NCBI GenBank assembly: GCA_963678675.1
Contig: OY783193.1
Coordinates: 34,386,430 to 34,450,429, forward strand
DNA: 64,000 nucleotides
Origin: Xiphydria camelus
Lineage: Eukaryota; Arthropoda; Insecta; Hymenoptera; Xiphydriidae
Reading direction: 5' to 3'
Under the pieces are notes generated by a model that saw only the letters and a program-made list of their open reading frames with translations, did no database searches and was not told the origin of the DNA. Made by a program: the position numbers and the translations under genes. Position 1 is the first letter of the stretch. Each line of letters starts with the position of its first letter. Of this stretch, positions 20,595-33,162 are shown piece after piece.

Positions 20595-22989
20595 GCTATG
20601 ATGGCTAAGTATACTTTAAGGCTGAATGAGGTAATTAGACAGTATAGGTAGTATATAGCAATACACTAAAAAGGAAAGCGTTTCGCGCCTCGCCTTGTAG
20701 TATTTGGGGAGAGTGGATTATTAATTCTAAGATAGACTCTCTATCCTATATATAAACGTGTCCTTTGGATGATTTAATCTCTAAAATTTTAAAAATTATA
20801 TTTATATAAAAAGTTCGTAAAAAAAATCGTTATTTGTAACTTGCGAACGGTTGGTACGATTTCGACAATTTTTATATCAGAATATTTCGTTTTCCTTCCA
20901 CTATGAGTTCGTTAAATTTCGATAAAATCGAAAGACGCAATCAAGAAATGTTTTTTAAAAAAACGGTAAAATTAGAAAACTTCTTTTGCAACAACTTTGG
21001 CGAAACTCAATCGATATTTTTTTTATCGATAAGTCATTTAATCGTAGTTTCGAGCTGTGTTCAGCAAGCTAACAAACATAAACATTTAAATCGCATGATC
21101 TGCTCAAAAGTTATCGTAGAACATGAAATTTCACTTTTTTGTTGATAACATTAAAGCCGCTGAACCGATAGGGTTCAATCTCTTTACCGAACAATACTAG
21201 ACCACCTCACAAATTACTGCAAAATTTGGTAAAGATCGACAAAAGCGTGCGAAAAAAAAGTGGGTAAAACATTTGCATGAAAATTTCGACCTTTTTTTAG
21301 CAAATTCTTCAAACAGCTGCACGAAATTTGACCAAATTGTTGGTACCCTTTGAACTAAATACTGTTAATTTTTCGTCAAAATTTCATCGAAATCGTATGA
21401 ACTATTCTTGATTTATTCGCCGAAAACTGCGAATTTGGGAGATTTTTCATTATTTGATAACTTCAGAACGGATGAACCGACTTCAATGAAAATTGAAACG
21501 CACATTCTCTCCCCATAGAGCTCTACTAAACAAAAATTAAATGGTTGAAATCCGTTTGTTAGTTTAAAAGATATATCCATTTAAATAAATACATTTTGAT
21601 AACGGACGGACAGGCAGAAATTAGTAGTGTCCAAAAGACACTAATAGTAACAAGAGCAATAATTGCTGAAATAATTACACGTATAACTGAAATAAAAATA
21701 TGTACGTATATATTTGCTAAGATAACTGGAACTTATTCTTACATTAATAAACTACTAGCATTGCCGTGCAACCTATAAAATTTCTCTCGGAGTAACATAT
21801 TATGTATTTATTCAATTTAATTTATTCTAGCTTCTCCCGTCGTCAAAGGACGATGAGAAAGCTATTTCCGCGGAGCGAAAGATTCGCCGAATCTCGTCTT
21901 CTCCTGCGAGAGAAAATCGGCTTACCCTCCTAATCCCTCAGAGACGCGCCGCTAAGCAGGTGATAACCGTAGGCCTCGAAAAAAGCACTTCCAATACACG
22001 GCAAAATATCACAAGTGTATCCGTATATACCGAGAATTCTAATTCGAAAGTCATTTCGACGACACGTGAGCCACTCGCACGTTCACCGAATTATCGAAGT
22101 ATTTGACGAAGGAGGACCGATGAGGAAATACGGAGTTAATTTACGCAAAGGGGTTTAATCAATCTTCCATTTTCGACATTTAATAATAATAATTAATTAT
22201 TAGGATTACACCTGACTGACTCGGCCTGTGAAACAGACGTTACATGTACATCCTACGCACGCCGAATAGAATGTGCGGACCTTCCGAAGAGGGTTAGCGC
22301 CGTCAGATGCACGGTCCCATTGAAAGCGAACCCTCGATTCGCGTCACCGCCTTACGATCGGCCTAATTCTCGCAAATAAACGAAATCTTGCGCCTTTTTT
22401 ATTTCTTTATCAAGCGGAATCACGTATACAAGGAATAAAAATGAAATATCACAATAAGGAAATCAGAGAACAATGTGATAATCTTGGATGGTTGGTCCCA
22501 GACGTGCCGTACCTTCTCCAGCCGCGCGGAGAAGTTCCTTTTGAAAGCGTAAAACGAGAATCCTAAAAAAAGACATCAAGATATACAAATTTCTCAAACA
22601 GCAGTATTTAATATGCCCTATATTAATGATATAAAATTGCACTTCCTTCTCTCATATTGATATAGAATCTTTTTAAAGCTCAATAAATATTCTACCTCCA
22701 ATTTAGCTCAAAACTTCAAAAGTAACGAGGTTTTCACGATTGAATTTGCCGATTTTTGTTAGGTACGTTTCCAAAATTTGTATCGTCTATTTTTATAAGG
22801 AAGACAAATATAAATAAATAAATTTAATAATATTTAACCATAATATCTATAAATCATAACATTAATTATTCTTTAGTATAAATAATAACTTGTTAATCAG
22901 AAATTAAATAAATTAATGTTAATTTTTTATACTTACGTAATATTTTTAATAAAAAGAATACTTTTTCAATAAGCATAAATCCCCGTTGA
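20595..22989. other. Unmatched intron DNA, including an old repeat-like stretch
   Basis: Bases 20820-21620 contain phrases such as AAATTTCATCGAAATCG and AACGGACGGACAGG, which are common in decayed insect repeats. The short frame at 20903-21145 has no domain. A CpG-richer part at about 21840-22560 shows nothing recognisable. Confidence 0.35.
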
Positions 22990-22991
22990 TA

Positions 22992-23204
22992 CACTGAAGA
23001 AAATAATTAGGTTAAAATGACACATCTAGTTAAACGCGCTTGGTTATTCTAATCAAATGTTTAGTTACTCCAACCAAACATTTAGTTATTCTAACCAAAA
23101 AGTAATCAATTTAACCAAACAGATGGAAGATCCACATTTCACCAGATGGTTTGGTCATCGTCTCCAGCATTTCAATTATATTTACCAAGTTATTTTTCTC
23201 AGTG
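22992..23204 (-). mobile_element. MITE family 2, copy 2
   Basis: TA at 22990-22991 and 23205-23206. Ends CACTGAAGAAAATAATTAGG and AAGTTATTTTTCTCAGTG. Reverse complement of the family at 17195-17449. Confidence 0.85.
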
Positions 23205-23301
23205 TAGAAAGTCCGACAGGTTAGACGATTCTCTGTACCTATACGCTAGGCAAGTACCTCAAATCACCGACGTGCGCGCGACCTCGTGGACATTCCACGC
23301 A

Positions 23302-23495
23302 ACTCTAGGGGGATAAGTGAAATGTCATTTTTAAACATACTGACCAATGAACAATTAATTCTCATGCCCTCATTAGCTACGGTGGCGTTTACCCTCGTTA
23401 ATGAACGCATCAGGATTGATTAATCATTAGTTAGTACGTTTAAAAGTAACATTTAAAAAAGTCACCAGCGACAGATTCCGATTCCCTAGGTGTAC
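23302..23495. mobile_element. Palindromic element P, copy 1
   Basis: Arms around TTTTTAAACATACTGACC and GTTAGTACGTTTAAAAG, with the centre TCATTAGCTACGGTGGCG. The same centre occurs in 23795-24008. More diverged than that copy. Confidence 0.75.
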
Positions 23496-23700
23496 GGTCA
23501 CCGGTCTGTTGACAGTTGAACCAGCTTAGTTCTGAGAGTTTTAAATTAATACAAATTATTTATGAGTCTCATAATAACTAACGGGTTTAATTACTGACTG
23601 TTTCACAGGCTCCATTACACACGAATTGGAGTTGACAGTCACCCTAGAGTTACGAACTCCGACCACCTCGTGGCGCCACTAGAGTTGCTTGCCTGGCGTA

Positions 23701-24320
23701 TACGAGGGTGGTCTGATGAGTTTCCGATCTCAACATGAAAATGGCAGCACTCGTCAACGACAGCTGGGGAATGTGTTCGTGCATCTTTTGACATCTACAC
23801 CCGGGGACACGGTATCTGTCGCTGGTGACTTTTTTTAAACGTTATTTTTAAACGTACTAACCAATAATTAATTCTCATGCGCTCATTAGCTACGGTGGCG
23901 TCTACTCTCGTTAATGAAAGCATGAGGATTATTAATTATTGGTTAGTACGTTTAAAAATAACGTTTAAAAAAAGTCACCAGCGACAGATACCGTGTCCCC
24001 GGGTGTACCTACTCACCAGAATTTCAGCCATTTGGGACGCGCAATTATTGTTTGACAATCATTTTAGTCAGTCGATATCAGTGCTTCGGTGAATATGGAA
24101 AAATCACAGCTCGATACCTCGATACTCGATTTTGTCCACTTTCACCAAAGCACTCACATCGACTGATTCAAACGATTGTCAAACAACAACTGCGCGTCCA
24201 AAATGCCTGAAATTTTAGTGAGTACATGCCAAAGTATACACGAACAGATTCCCCAGCTGTCGTTGACGAGTGCTGCCATCTTCATATTGAGGTCGGAAAC
24301 TTATCAGACCACCTGTGTAC
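23701..24320. mobile_element. Large foldback element with mariner-like ends, split by P
   Basis: The left end has GAGGGTGGTCTGATGAGTTT and the right end the complement of CAGGTGGTCTGATAAGTTT. Arms of about 200 bases or more include GGCAGCACTCGTCAACGACA and its complement. Element P lies in the left arm only. No coding capacity. Confidence 0.8.
23795..24008. mobile_element. Palindromic element P, copy 2, nested
   Basis: Near-perfect palindrome: CACCCGGGGACACGGT and its complement at the ends, CTGTCGCTGGTGAC and GTCACCAGCGACAG just inside, stem of about 85 bases. The right arm of the host element lacks it. Confidence 0.85.
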
Positions 24321-25393
24321 ATAGGATTAATTTTGGGCGGCGGAACACAGGTGAGTGATGTTTCCGTCGAGCTTTATAGCTCGAAGGAAGCGAATAATGT
24401 TTTCTCCGCCTATGAAGCTGTACGGAAGACGTCCCCTCGAGCTCGTCCCCGGATCATCCGATACCATTTTCGTGTATCAACAATGCAGCATATGTTCCTC
24501 GAGGTTGCGCAAGAGAATCGCTATATAGAACCTTGTAGGAGCTTATCACAAACTTTATAGGAAAGCGCTTCCCTTTAGCGTCCGACCCTCTTGACGAAGC
24601 TTCAGCAACTCTCCGAATTTCAGGACTCGTATATGTTGGTATCGCGGAAGCTGTAGAAAATCTCGAGGACTTCTCCGCCATGGAGAAAGTCTATATTTGG
24701 ACCTGTTGTATTTCACGAATGGTTTTTAACCATTGGGGCGTTTCTCGGGCTCCCCTCGCTTTTACTTGGCTATTATTATTGGTTCCGATTCGAAGTACTT
24801 ACGGCATTACTCCTTCGAGAGTGACGCTTGAATATTGGAGTATCGAAAACCAGTGAAAACGATTAAGCGACAAAAGATTTGGTATAATTAATATTCGGAG
24901 CATTCGAACCTTTAGGTGAGACCACGCTGCTCTTTCTGTTGAATCAATGATGATTGCCACAAAAAAAACTGCGAGAGTAATTTAAAAATCGAAGAAGATG
25001 TCCGCAAGAATCGCCGGGAGTCGCGTCGTATCGATCGCACCTTGCAAAGAAATGTACCTCGGCGAGACTATAAACGGTGATGTTTTTTACTTCCGGAAGC
25101 TCGGAATTGCTGGAATTATCGGCATAAATTCGCGCCTGTTTGGCATAATTAAGCGAGTGTACGTCGCTCGAAAATTCGCTTCTTCCTGCCTGTACCATTT
25201 CTGCCTCTGTTGTTGCTTGTCAGTCATACCAGTCGTGTTTGCGTCCTTAATTATTACCATAAAATATTATATTACTCCACGTCGCAATTTGAATATCGTC
25301 ACGCCTTTGACAAGACTTCCGGATGCTGGTGAGAATATTATTTACATTCAGAGACCCGTTCTAAGTTCAGTACGAAATTTGTGGGAATATACA
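24321..25393. other. Unmatched intron DNA
   Basis: Overlapping open frames (longest 135 codons at 24998-25405) have no recognisable domain. No repeat partner seen. Confidence 0.4.
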
Positions 25394-26274
25394 TACAGAG
25401 GGTGACATTTTGAAAACTTTCCACCCTAATATCTCAGAAAGTTACAGAGATTTTCTAAAAAAAAAGACGGTTTCGGCAATGGAGAGGGGGAACCAAAATG
25501 ACATAATCGGAGACGCACCCCCTCCAACCCCCTTAGGGGTAGCCCCCCCCCCCCCAACTTTGTAATCTTAAATAGCAACCCCTCATGTGTGATACAGCAT
25601 TGGAAAGCTCTTTAAAAATGCTTTACAACAACACTAAATTTTGGTATCTTTCGATGAGTAGTTTTTTCGCATATCGAGCAAGAAACTGCTAGAAGTAAGT
25701 TGTCAATTTATTTATTAAAGGTCAGTTACGTTACAATAAATTTTCGAAATGATTTCCATTGATTTTTCGAACTTTTTCCAATGTTGTTCTTGAAATTTTG
25801 CGACATTCTTGCGTAATTCTTTGTTTCAGTTGGTTAATGCCTGCTGGTTGAGTTTGAAAAACAACAGATTTCAGATGTCCCCATAAGAAGAAATCGCAGG
25901 GAGTAAGATCAGGTGATGGAAATCACTTCGAAAATTTATTGTAACATAATCGACCTTTAATAAATGAATTGACAAAACTTACTTCTAGCAGTTTCTTTCT
26001 CGATTTGCGCGAAAACTACTCATAGAAAGGTACCAAAATTTGGTGTTGTTGTAAAGCATTTTTAAAGAGCTTTCCAACGCTGTATCATACATGGGGGGTT
26101 GCTATTTATGATTACAAAGTAGGGGGGGCTACCCCTAAGGGGGTTGGAGTGGGTGCGTCTCCGATTATGTCATTTTGGTTCCCCCTCTCCACTACCGAAA
26201 CCGTCTTTTTTTTTTAGAAAATCTCTGTAACTCTGAGATATTGGGGTGGCAATTTTTCAAAATGTCACCCTGTA
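25394..26274 (-). mobile_element. Transposon with arms of about 370 bases and a transposase remnant
   Basis: Ends TACAGAGGGTGACATTTTG and CAAAATGTCACCCTGTA. Nearly identical arms (about 25394-25740 and 25930-26274) include AAGCATTTTTAAAGAGC-like text and homopolymer C/G runs. The centre encodes a transposase fragment on the minus strand. The TA ends place it in the Tc1/mariner superfamily. Confidence 0.9.
25743..25916 (-). pseudogene. Transposase C-terminal fragment (SPDLTPCDFFLWGHLK)
   Basis: 58 uninterrupted minus-strand codons start SPDLTPCDFFLWGHLKSVV and continue through QLKQRITQECRKISR to NGNHFE. This matches the end of a widespread insect mariner-related transposase family, including the last catalytic residue in PCD. 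Everything before it has been lost to the long arms. Confidence 0.85.
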
Positions 26275-26435
26275 TATCGCTCACTCCTTTCAACAACGTC
26301 ATATCTCAAAAAATGTTATTTTTCAGGAGATCTTGCAAGGATATACTACTCTTTCAGAGGGCATTCTGAAAACAGGCATAACTGAAAATCGCCGATTTTT
26401 GAGATATGACGTTGTTGAAAGGAGTGAGCGATATA
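26273..26435. repeat. Palindrome abutting the preceding transposon
   Basis: Arms of 38 bases (TATCGCTCACTCCTTTCAAC and onward, and their complement) are perfect. It starts in the same TATA that ends the element at 26274, so it is either a separate small element in the same target or part of the target. Confidence 0.8.
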
Positions 26436-26568
26436 CATATGTACATATACAGAATAATTTAGAGGGAAATTTTTTAATACTCGTGCTGATCGTCGTCAAT
26501 CTGTTTACTTATCAATAATTATAAATAAGTTCAAATGAAACTTTAGTATCTGGTCAAACATTACGTAA

Positions 26569-26741
26569 TGACGATCACAGTTTACGACTCCAATTCGAGT
26601 TTTTAATCACCGAATAGATCGAGTACATGAATCTTTTACGATTGGAAATTTTTCATATTACTTTTCATCGCGAGAGATTATGGTGATCGATCTACTCGGT
26701 GTTTAAAGACTCAAATCCGAGCCATAAACTATGATCGTCAT
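26569..26741. repeat. Imperfect foldback
   Basis: Arms of about 65 bases begin TGACGATCACAGTTTA and end TAAACTATGATCGTCA, with mismatches. Probably an old element. Confidence 0.7.
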
Positions 26742-26924
26742 CAAGTAAGCGCCTGGTGCTCGATTAGATCATACACTTTCATTCAACTTTAATGTATCTG
26801 CAGATGACAAGTTACCTATTCATGAATTACAAATGTTACGTATCAATTTTAGAATTTTGTTGTAGAACAGTTATACCAAACTTCCATTATTATTAAGAGG
26901 CGTCTTTCAATTCTGGGGATTAAT

Positions 26925-27265
26925 GCCACAATTCGGTTTTAACATTAAAAATATTCATATTTGTAAATTTAATTTGTAATTCGTATACATATTCAATAAC
27001 ATACGAAAAAGAAACGGTTCGAAAAAATCACTACGCACAAAGCTATAAGTGCGTTTCTTTCTACTAGATTGTTATCGGAAAGGCAGAGAGAGACGTACTT
27101 ATGCCAATCAACGAGTGTGAGAGAGACAGTCTTACTAGACTATGACGTAGCTGTATTTCTAAATATCGTTTTTTCAGCTTAAATAAGGCAGAAAATGAAA
27201 AATGAAAAAAAAATACGGGGTAAATAATGATGTCCAAATTTCTCAAACCTGTAAGAAAAGAAATT
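26925..27265 (+). repeat. Dispersed repeat X, copy 2
   Basis: Collinear with 5805-6150, including ATAAGTGCGTTTCTTTC, CAACGAGTGTGAGAGA and CAGCTTAAATAAGGCAG. No ends recognised. Confidence 0.6.
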
Positions 27266-28955
27266 AATGTTGAAACCGAATTATTATCGTCGTTATTATT
27301 ATCATTACGCGAGAACCTTCAATTTTTAATTTCACTGATTTTCTTCAATAATCTCGGTACGCTCATCCCTAAATTATAAGCTCGTCGTGTATTTCATTGA
27401 TTACCCGATCGACTATTCGACCCGTTGATTGGTTCGTTCGCGATTTCTCTGCTTAATTAAATCGAATCGTGATTGATCACCGTTCCTTGATTAGCATCAG
27501 AGTTCGGCGCGTCCTGACGTTCCTTCGCTGACATTCGCACATGAGTTCGCGAAGCCATTGTATTCGGTTCGAGAACGTTACAATCGTTTCATTTGTTTAT
27601 TGCTGTTTTTTTTCCTCATTACCAGTGCAGCGGGCAACAGTGCGCACGGGCGTCTCGCAATACGCGATAACTGCGACGGTGGGATGGATATTGCGCTACG
27701 GTGCCGTAGGAATATCCTCCGTCCTCGGAAGCGATAAAATTTTAAACGCGATGCCTCGAATAAATCGGAAAATCGAGGGAAAACTTGCCATTTCCCGTGC
27801 GCGTATAAACATCCCCGTTGACATTGCTATGTAGGAATATTCGGTGTATAACTGTACATACCTAGTAAAGTGTAATTGTTTCACGATGTAGAGAACGAAG
27901 GACGAGTGTTTGCTCGTAAAACGAATCGGGAACTCGTATATCTCTGTGGATCTAAATCTTGCCGGATTGTATACGAGTGTAGATGCAGGAAAGGGTTCAC
28001 AGATTTAATCTAATATAAGTGTGATAGAATGTACACACAGCGAGAGAGAAGCATTTATTTTGACATACGTGAATTACATTTTTCAAATCGATGTTGGGAA
28101 ATGAAGTAATAAAACAATAACGTCACGCTACGTGATGGTAGAGCGAGTACCGAATCGCGCGCGCGAAGAGTGTAACGTGACGTTACTTGCACTACAATAT
28201 CGCTTGGGATCTAGAGCGAAGAGTAAATACCTATACATATGTAACGTAACCATCGTTAACATTATGGTCATATTTAATGGAAAAATTATGTTGTCTTTGT
28301 CTTTTTTTCTTATTAAATTATATTAAATTCTACAATACTTGGTACGCCCGAATCTGTACTTTATGGCGAATCGAGTCTTATCATAACGCAGTACCCCGCA
28401 TTTCCAAGATATAGTACATTTAATATAATCTAAATTATACCGTACAGTTATTGTCAAATTAATCCTATATTTGTCAGTATTTATTTCTGTATTTAATTCG
28501 GATACGCGCTACATATATTTTAACATACTTTTATAATACTTTACAAGGTCTGTAATATTATGTAACGTGATACACATATTTTAGTACAACTCCACGAGGA
28601 AGGATTACAATTTTATCAGAATGTTCGTGAAAATTGTAATTCGAAGGATTAGTACAATACGATCTAAAAATTTAGTCAAATCAGTCTTTGAGTGGTTAAA
28701 AAAATTATTTTCAATGTGAATAAATACATAGCTATAAATACGTATTAGTAATCATATTTACACATTGAGAAAGCAATATTTTATGATTTCATAACTCCTA
28801 TGCTGTTCACTTTTTTTTTAAATTAATTTTTAATTCATATCATTTTTTAATTCGGCTAAACATCATCGGACTACCTTAAGATCCCTAGCAAATCTATCGT
28901 GACTTTACTGTATTTTTCTATCCGAGAGTATAGTTTTGCCTAAGTTGTCACGTAT
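27266..28955. other. Unmatched intron DNA
   Basis: No gene, element or motif that I can support. Short frames at 27541-27834 and 28132-28326 have no domain. Confidence 0.4.
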
Positions 28956-29052
28956 TTAACCCTTAACTGGTATATACATACTGGGGTCACTCCTGACCCC
29001 AAACGCATTAAATCGTTACGTTAGAAAAAAAGGTATATCAGTTAAGGATTAA
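28956..29052. mobile_element. Very short TTAA element (97 bases)
   Basis: TTAA on both sides, ends CCCTTAACTGGTATA and TATATCAGTTAAGGA. The centre includes GGGGTCACTCCTGACCCC, an inner palindrome. piggyBac-like by target and ends. Confidence 0.75.
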
Positions 29053-30016
29053 TATCAGAAAACAAAAGTTTAGAGATGAAAGAGCTGAGCTAGGTACAAT
29101 CAATTTCGTATCCCCTAAAGCCGTGTCTAGACTGACGAGCAAAAACGTTCGCCAATATAAGAACCGCGCTGAATTTCGTGCGAAGGTAGAGGTAATATAA
29201 GTAGAAAAACTGCGAGGGAAAGGCGTGCAAAGAACACTCTTTCTGGAAATTGGAACGCGGGAAATATGTCGCGTGAGATATTAGATGCTGTTATGGCAAA
29301 CGTATTACGATTGGTGTTTAAGTCGAGTGCACGAATATTCGCGAACTTTTTTTCTCATTGATCTCACAACCCACCTTAAGATAAATTACTCGAGCCGTTC
29401 GTAATACAGCGGCCGAAGTTACGTCAAGGGCTGTTAGTGTTGCAGAACAACATACAGTAAGCAAGTAGAACGTGGGTCTTAATCGAATTGGTCGATCTGT
29501 AGATATCATATATGTTCCAGAAGTTTACTTTCATCTCAACGCAGTATTTTCTGAAGGGAAACGTCTAGTCAGAAAGAAAGCGTAATGTGGTACCACATCG
29601 AACATCCATAGGTAGAAATAAAAGATAATATTTTGCTCGTGCCAGCCAAATGATTCGAGGGAGAATTAAATGGAACGCCTATAAGAGTGGTGTCGAAGAA
29701 CACATTGCCGCGTTATTATTTTATTATCTTTAACAATAGAGGCGTAGCTCGTAGTGCAGCGGAAGGGGTATGTATAACTTTGACCTCGCGAAGACGTGAA
29801 AATTAGTAAGAGATAGGGGTATACATATCATACTATATATTATTATACATAGCTTCAACATTATAGGGTAGAGTTGGCTATATTAAACCACCGCCTAAAT
29901 CGTATTACCAGTAGTATTTTATGAAACAGAGATTCAGGTGGTAGTGAGTAATTGTGCCACCGTTAATTTTCTTTGGAACAAAGTGCTGTGTTATTCGCGT
30001 TTCATAAAATATCAGT
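29053..30016. other. Unmatched intron DNA
   Basis: No feature that I can support. Confidence 0.4.
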
Positions 30017-30684
30017 GCACCCGGAAAGAAAATCTCGTTGAGAAAACTATAATTTCACCAGAAATCGTGGTCGATTTTGAAGCCAACTATAATTATATAG
30101 TCCTGTTGTTCTAAGAAGCGATATTCCGGTTTTAGTAACAAGGGATCAGAACTGCTGCAACCAGATCAACTTTTAGCATGGTCAATAATTGATGTCCCCA
30201 TCCTTTCTTTATACAGTTGACACTAGAAAATGTAGTAATATTGTTGATCTACTTTTGTAGTTAATTCCACTATCGGGGATGCCTATCATAAAATATAACC
30301 TTGTGATTACTATAACCATGCAACAAAAGTTATTTCAGTTGCATTCGTGGTTTGTTTAATCATAAATATGTACAGAAAAGACTGATTTTGTTTCATTAAC
30401 AATGTTGATAATCAGTCATTACAGCAATATTTTTTGTTCCGGTAACAAAAATAGTTTGCTTTTGGGATGAAAATGTTCGATAGGTTTCCATGTTTACCAT
30501 GAAAATTATTGCTTTTTTTCCGTTACCATAACAAATCGATCTGTTATCACTATTTTAACTGAAATATTTGTTACAGTAACTTAAATAATGTTACACTAAC
30601 AAATTATTTTGTTCCGTGTGGTGCTAGCAATCAGAAAATTTCAACTTTACGATTATAATTGATTTTATTACCTGCTTTTCAGTG
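30017..30684. mobile_element. Element D, second copy of the C family, with a nested insert
   Basis: Matches both flanks of C (17042-18528) and lacks element A, so it shows the site that A entered. Its own insertion at 30371-30618 is absent from C. Confidence 0.7.
30371..30618 (+). mobile_element. CAGAAAAG/TTCCGTG element nested in D
   Basis: Matches the stand-alone copy at 34784-35048: ATTACAGCAATATTTTTTG-like text, GTTACCATAACAAATCGATC, TGTTATCACTATTTTAACT. The C copy reads from CATAAATATA to GTACTAGCAA across this site. Confidence 0.75.
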
Positions 30685-30998
30685 GTGATACGATTTAGGC
30701 GGCGGTACAATATAGCCAACTCTTTCCTATATTCAATAACGGTTCATAAACCAAACTCGAAAACTTCAGCTGCATTTCGTACTGCACAAACCGACTACCT
30801 ATTTATTCCTTCTACGTTATTCTTCCACTATCCAATATTATCAACAATTTTTAGAACTCCTACGAGATTATAGATACTCTTCTGTATTCTGTTCAATTTT
30901 TCACGATTCCTTTCTAACTTCTTTATTAACGCCAGCTCGTTACCCTGTCTCCCCCATGATGTTTTCATTCACAGACGTACATCTCTCCCACCTTAAAG

Positions 30999-31002
<4 letters not shown>

Positions 31003-31044
<42 letters not shown>
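31003..31044 (+). repeat. (AG)21 microsatellite
   Basis: Uninterrupted AG dinucleotides over about 42 bases. Confidence 0.97.
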
Positions 31045-31049
<5 letters not shown>

Positions 31050-31140
31050 GGTAATTTAATAATCGCAATAACGTAAGTTTCTTATTATCGAGAAAAAACG
31101 ATTTACTCTAATTTCACTCACTCCTCCCATCAGATAAATA

Positions 31141-31295
31141 TATCGTCGCCCTAATAAGAAAAGTGAACTCCACTTTTTGGCAAAAATTTAATTTTGCTGC
31201 CATCTATTAGAATAACGTCTAAATAAACGGTTTTTCTTCTCTCCTGTATAATTTTCCGAAACGAGTTAGGCACTTTTCTTATTAGGGCGACGATA
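31141..31295. mobile_element. MITE with GTCGCCCTAATAAG ends, copy 2
   Basis: Perfect ends TATCGTCGCCCTAATAAG and CTTATTAGGGCGACGATA. 155 bases, no coding capacity. The better preserved copy of the pair with 5591-5748. Confidence 0.9.
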
Positions 31296-31719
31296 TTTCG
31301 TTTATAAGGTCAAAGAAAACGCGTCCTTCGGTGGCCCGCGCACTTTCCTTTACCTCTCCGTTTGGAAACCACCTGTTAGCGCCGTCTTGCTCCGGTTCAT
31401 CTTAAAAGAGTTCTCGAGCATACCGTGTGAGGGTAAGGGGAAGGCTAAAAAGGCGAGGAAACTTTGCGCACTACTTTCCTCCAAGTAAGATCCAAAATTG
31501 AAAAAGTAAACTTACCAGACGTTTTATTCCATGGCTAACAAGTAATACGAGCTGAGCTGGTAAGAAGCTTGAAAAAAACGTTGGAATTAATTATTCCTGG
31601 AAATCTGGTAAGTCGAGCTTTTAAAATTAGCTTTTATTTAAGAAGAATAAGATGTCAAGTTTCCCTTTCTTTTTCACGTTCTCCTTACCTCTGCACGGCA
31701 CGTTCGAGGATCCTTGCAT
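31296..31719. other. Unmatched intron DNA
   Basis: No feature that I can support. Confidence 0.4.
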
Positions 31720-31966
31720 CGAGAAAGCAGTTTATTTACAGTTAATAAATGTTTACTGGAATATGGCGAAATGGACATTTTATTGGATCAAGCAAATATT
31801 CGTTAACTGTTGCGATAATTATTTTACAAAACTTAATTCTTTGAGCCAGCCGTTTGAGTAAAATAAAAATTTTAATAATTTAAATATATTTTCTTGTCCT
31901 AATGAAATATTTATTTCGCAGCATTTGAAATTACATTTATTAATTGTTAATAAACTGTTTTCTCGG
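31720..31966 (-). mobile_element. CACCGAG-type MITE, family 3 copy 1
   Basis: CGAGAAAGCAGTTTATTTAC and AATAAACTGTTTTCTCGG ends. Reverse orientation to the next copy, only about 130 bases away. The flanking CAC ends are worn. Confidence 0.7.
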
Positions 31967-32092
31967 CTTCGAGTGACTGTTATATCATAAAATATATCGT
32001 AAAATGGGGTTACTTTTACACCTTGCCGACAACTCATCTTTTTATCAGGCAATACAACTAAATAGTAATTTTGAGCATGATTTTGACAACTT

Positions 32093-32350
32093 ACATCGAG
32101 AATACAGTTTATTAATAGTTAATAAATGTAATTACAAATACGGCGAAATAAATGTTTCATTAGGACAAGAAAATATATGTTCATTGTTAAAATATTAATA
32201 TAATTTCATTCAAACAGTAGGCTCAAAGGATTAAATTGTGCCAAATAAATATTACAACAGTTAACGAATATTTGATTGATTCAACCAAATTTTTATTTTG
32301 CCATATTCGAACAAACATTTATTAACTACAAATAAACTATTTTCTCGGTG
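32093..32350 (+). mobile_element. CACCGAG-type MITE, family 3 copy 2
   Basis: ATCGAGAATACAGTTTATTA and AATAAACTATTTTCTCGGTG ends. Shares TTCATTAGGACAAGAAAATA with copy 1 (complement) and TTCGTTAGGATAAGAAAATA with 55587-55840. Confidence 0.75.
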
Positions 32351-33077
32351 TGTATTCGTCGTCGCAAGACTTTTTAAAAACGGGGATACAAAAATAATTC
32401 CATTTTACAATACTTAACGATATCGTCGGTTAACTGCTGGGTTATTTCGAGTAGGAAGCCAAATACGATGAAAGCTTTGAAACAAAAGTTGTTCAATTTT
32501 TATAAAGAGGAAACTTGTTTCAAAACTTTTCCCGTATCGCGTTTCCTTTCCAAAGTAATCCTGTTGACGACTGACGCTTCCCGCTTCCTGTCCTCCGATG
32601 TCCTCCTCACGATATGAAGATTATTATCGCAATAAATGGCCTTCGATTTAACTTTCCTTAAGCTTTCCCAAAAATGATTGAATGCGCAATTATGCCGCTT
32701 CCACTGATAACGTCGATATAAACTATTTCAGAGGGACCTGCCAAGATAAACTGTTTTTGTAGAGCACTCACAGATAAGCCTGCATCGCCAGGAGACATCG
32801 ATATGGCTATAAACACGAGTTTTAAATAGATATGATGATAAGCACTACATGGCCCTTTTCGCCGTCTGAAATTTCTTTCCTTTTCGTACAGTAGATCGCG
32901 CGACGGGTTCTGTAACGCGTAAGCGAGGATTACAGCGCGGTAAAGTAAACATCCCTCGTTAGAGAGCTTCCAACATCTGACAAAATACTCGGCTCAGAGT
33001 TCTTATAGGGTGAATAAATATCTGGAGCATTTTCCGGAAAATCGACAACATACAATTCAATCTGGCTTTTATACATA
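32351..33077. other. Unmatched intron DNA
   Basis: No feature that I can support. Confidence 0.4.
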
Positions 33078-33162
33078 CAGGGAGAAAAGGATTAGTAATT
33101 TTTAAAGTAAACACGCTGTTACTTGGATTTACTGTAATAATTACTAATCCTTTTTCTCCGTG
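33078..33162. mobile_element. Tiny palindromic MITE (85 bases)
   Basis: TA at 33076-33077 and 33163-33164 flanks CAGGGAGAAAAGGATTAGTA and its near-complement ending CTCCGTG. Almost only terminal repeats remain. Confidence 0.8.

Noticed and set aside
24998..25405. 135-codon + strand frame with a hydrophobic stretch
   Set aside because: No family resemblance. Its end lies in the terminal repeat of the 25394 transposon.
31003..31044. AG repeat as a GAGA-factor site array
   Set aside because: A simple microsatellite explains it, and nothing nearby suggests a regulatory element.
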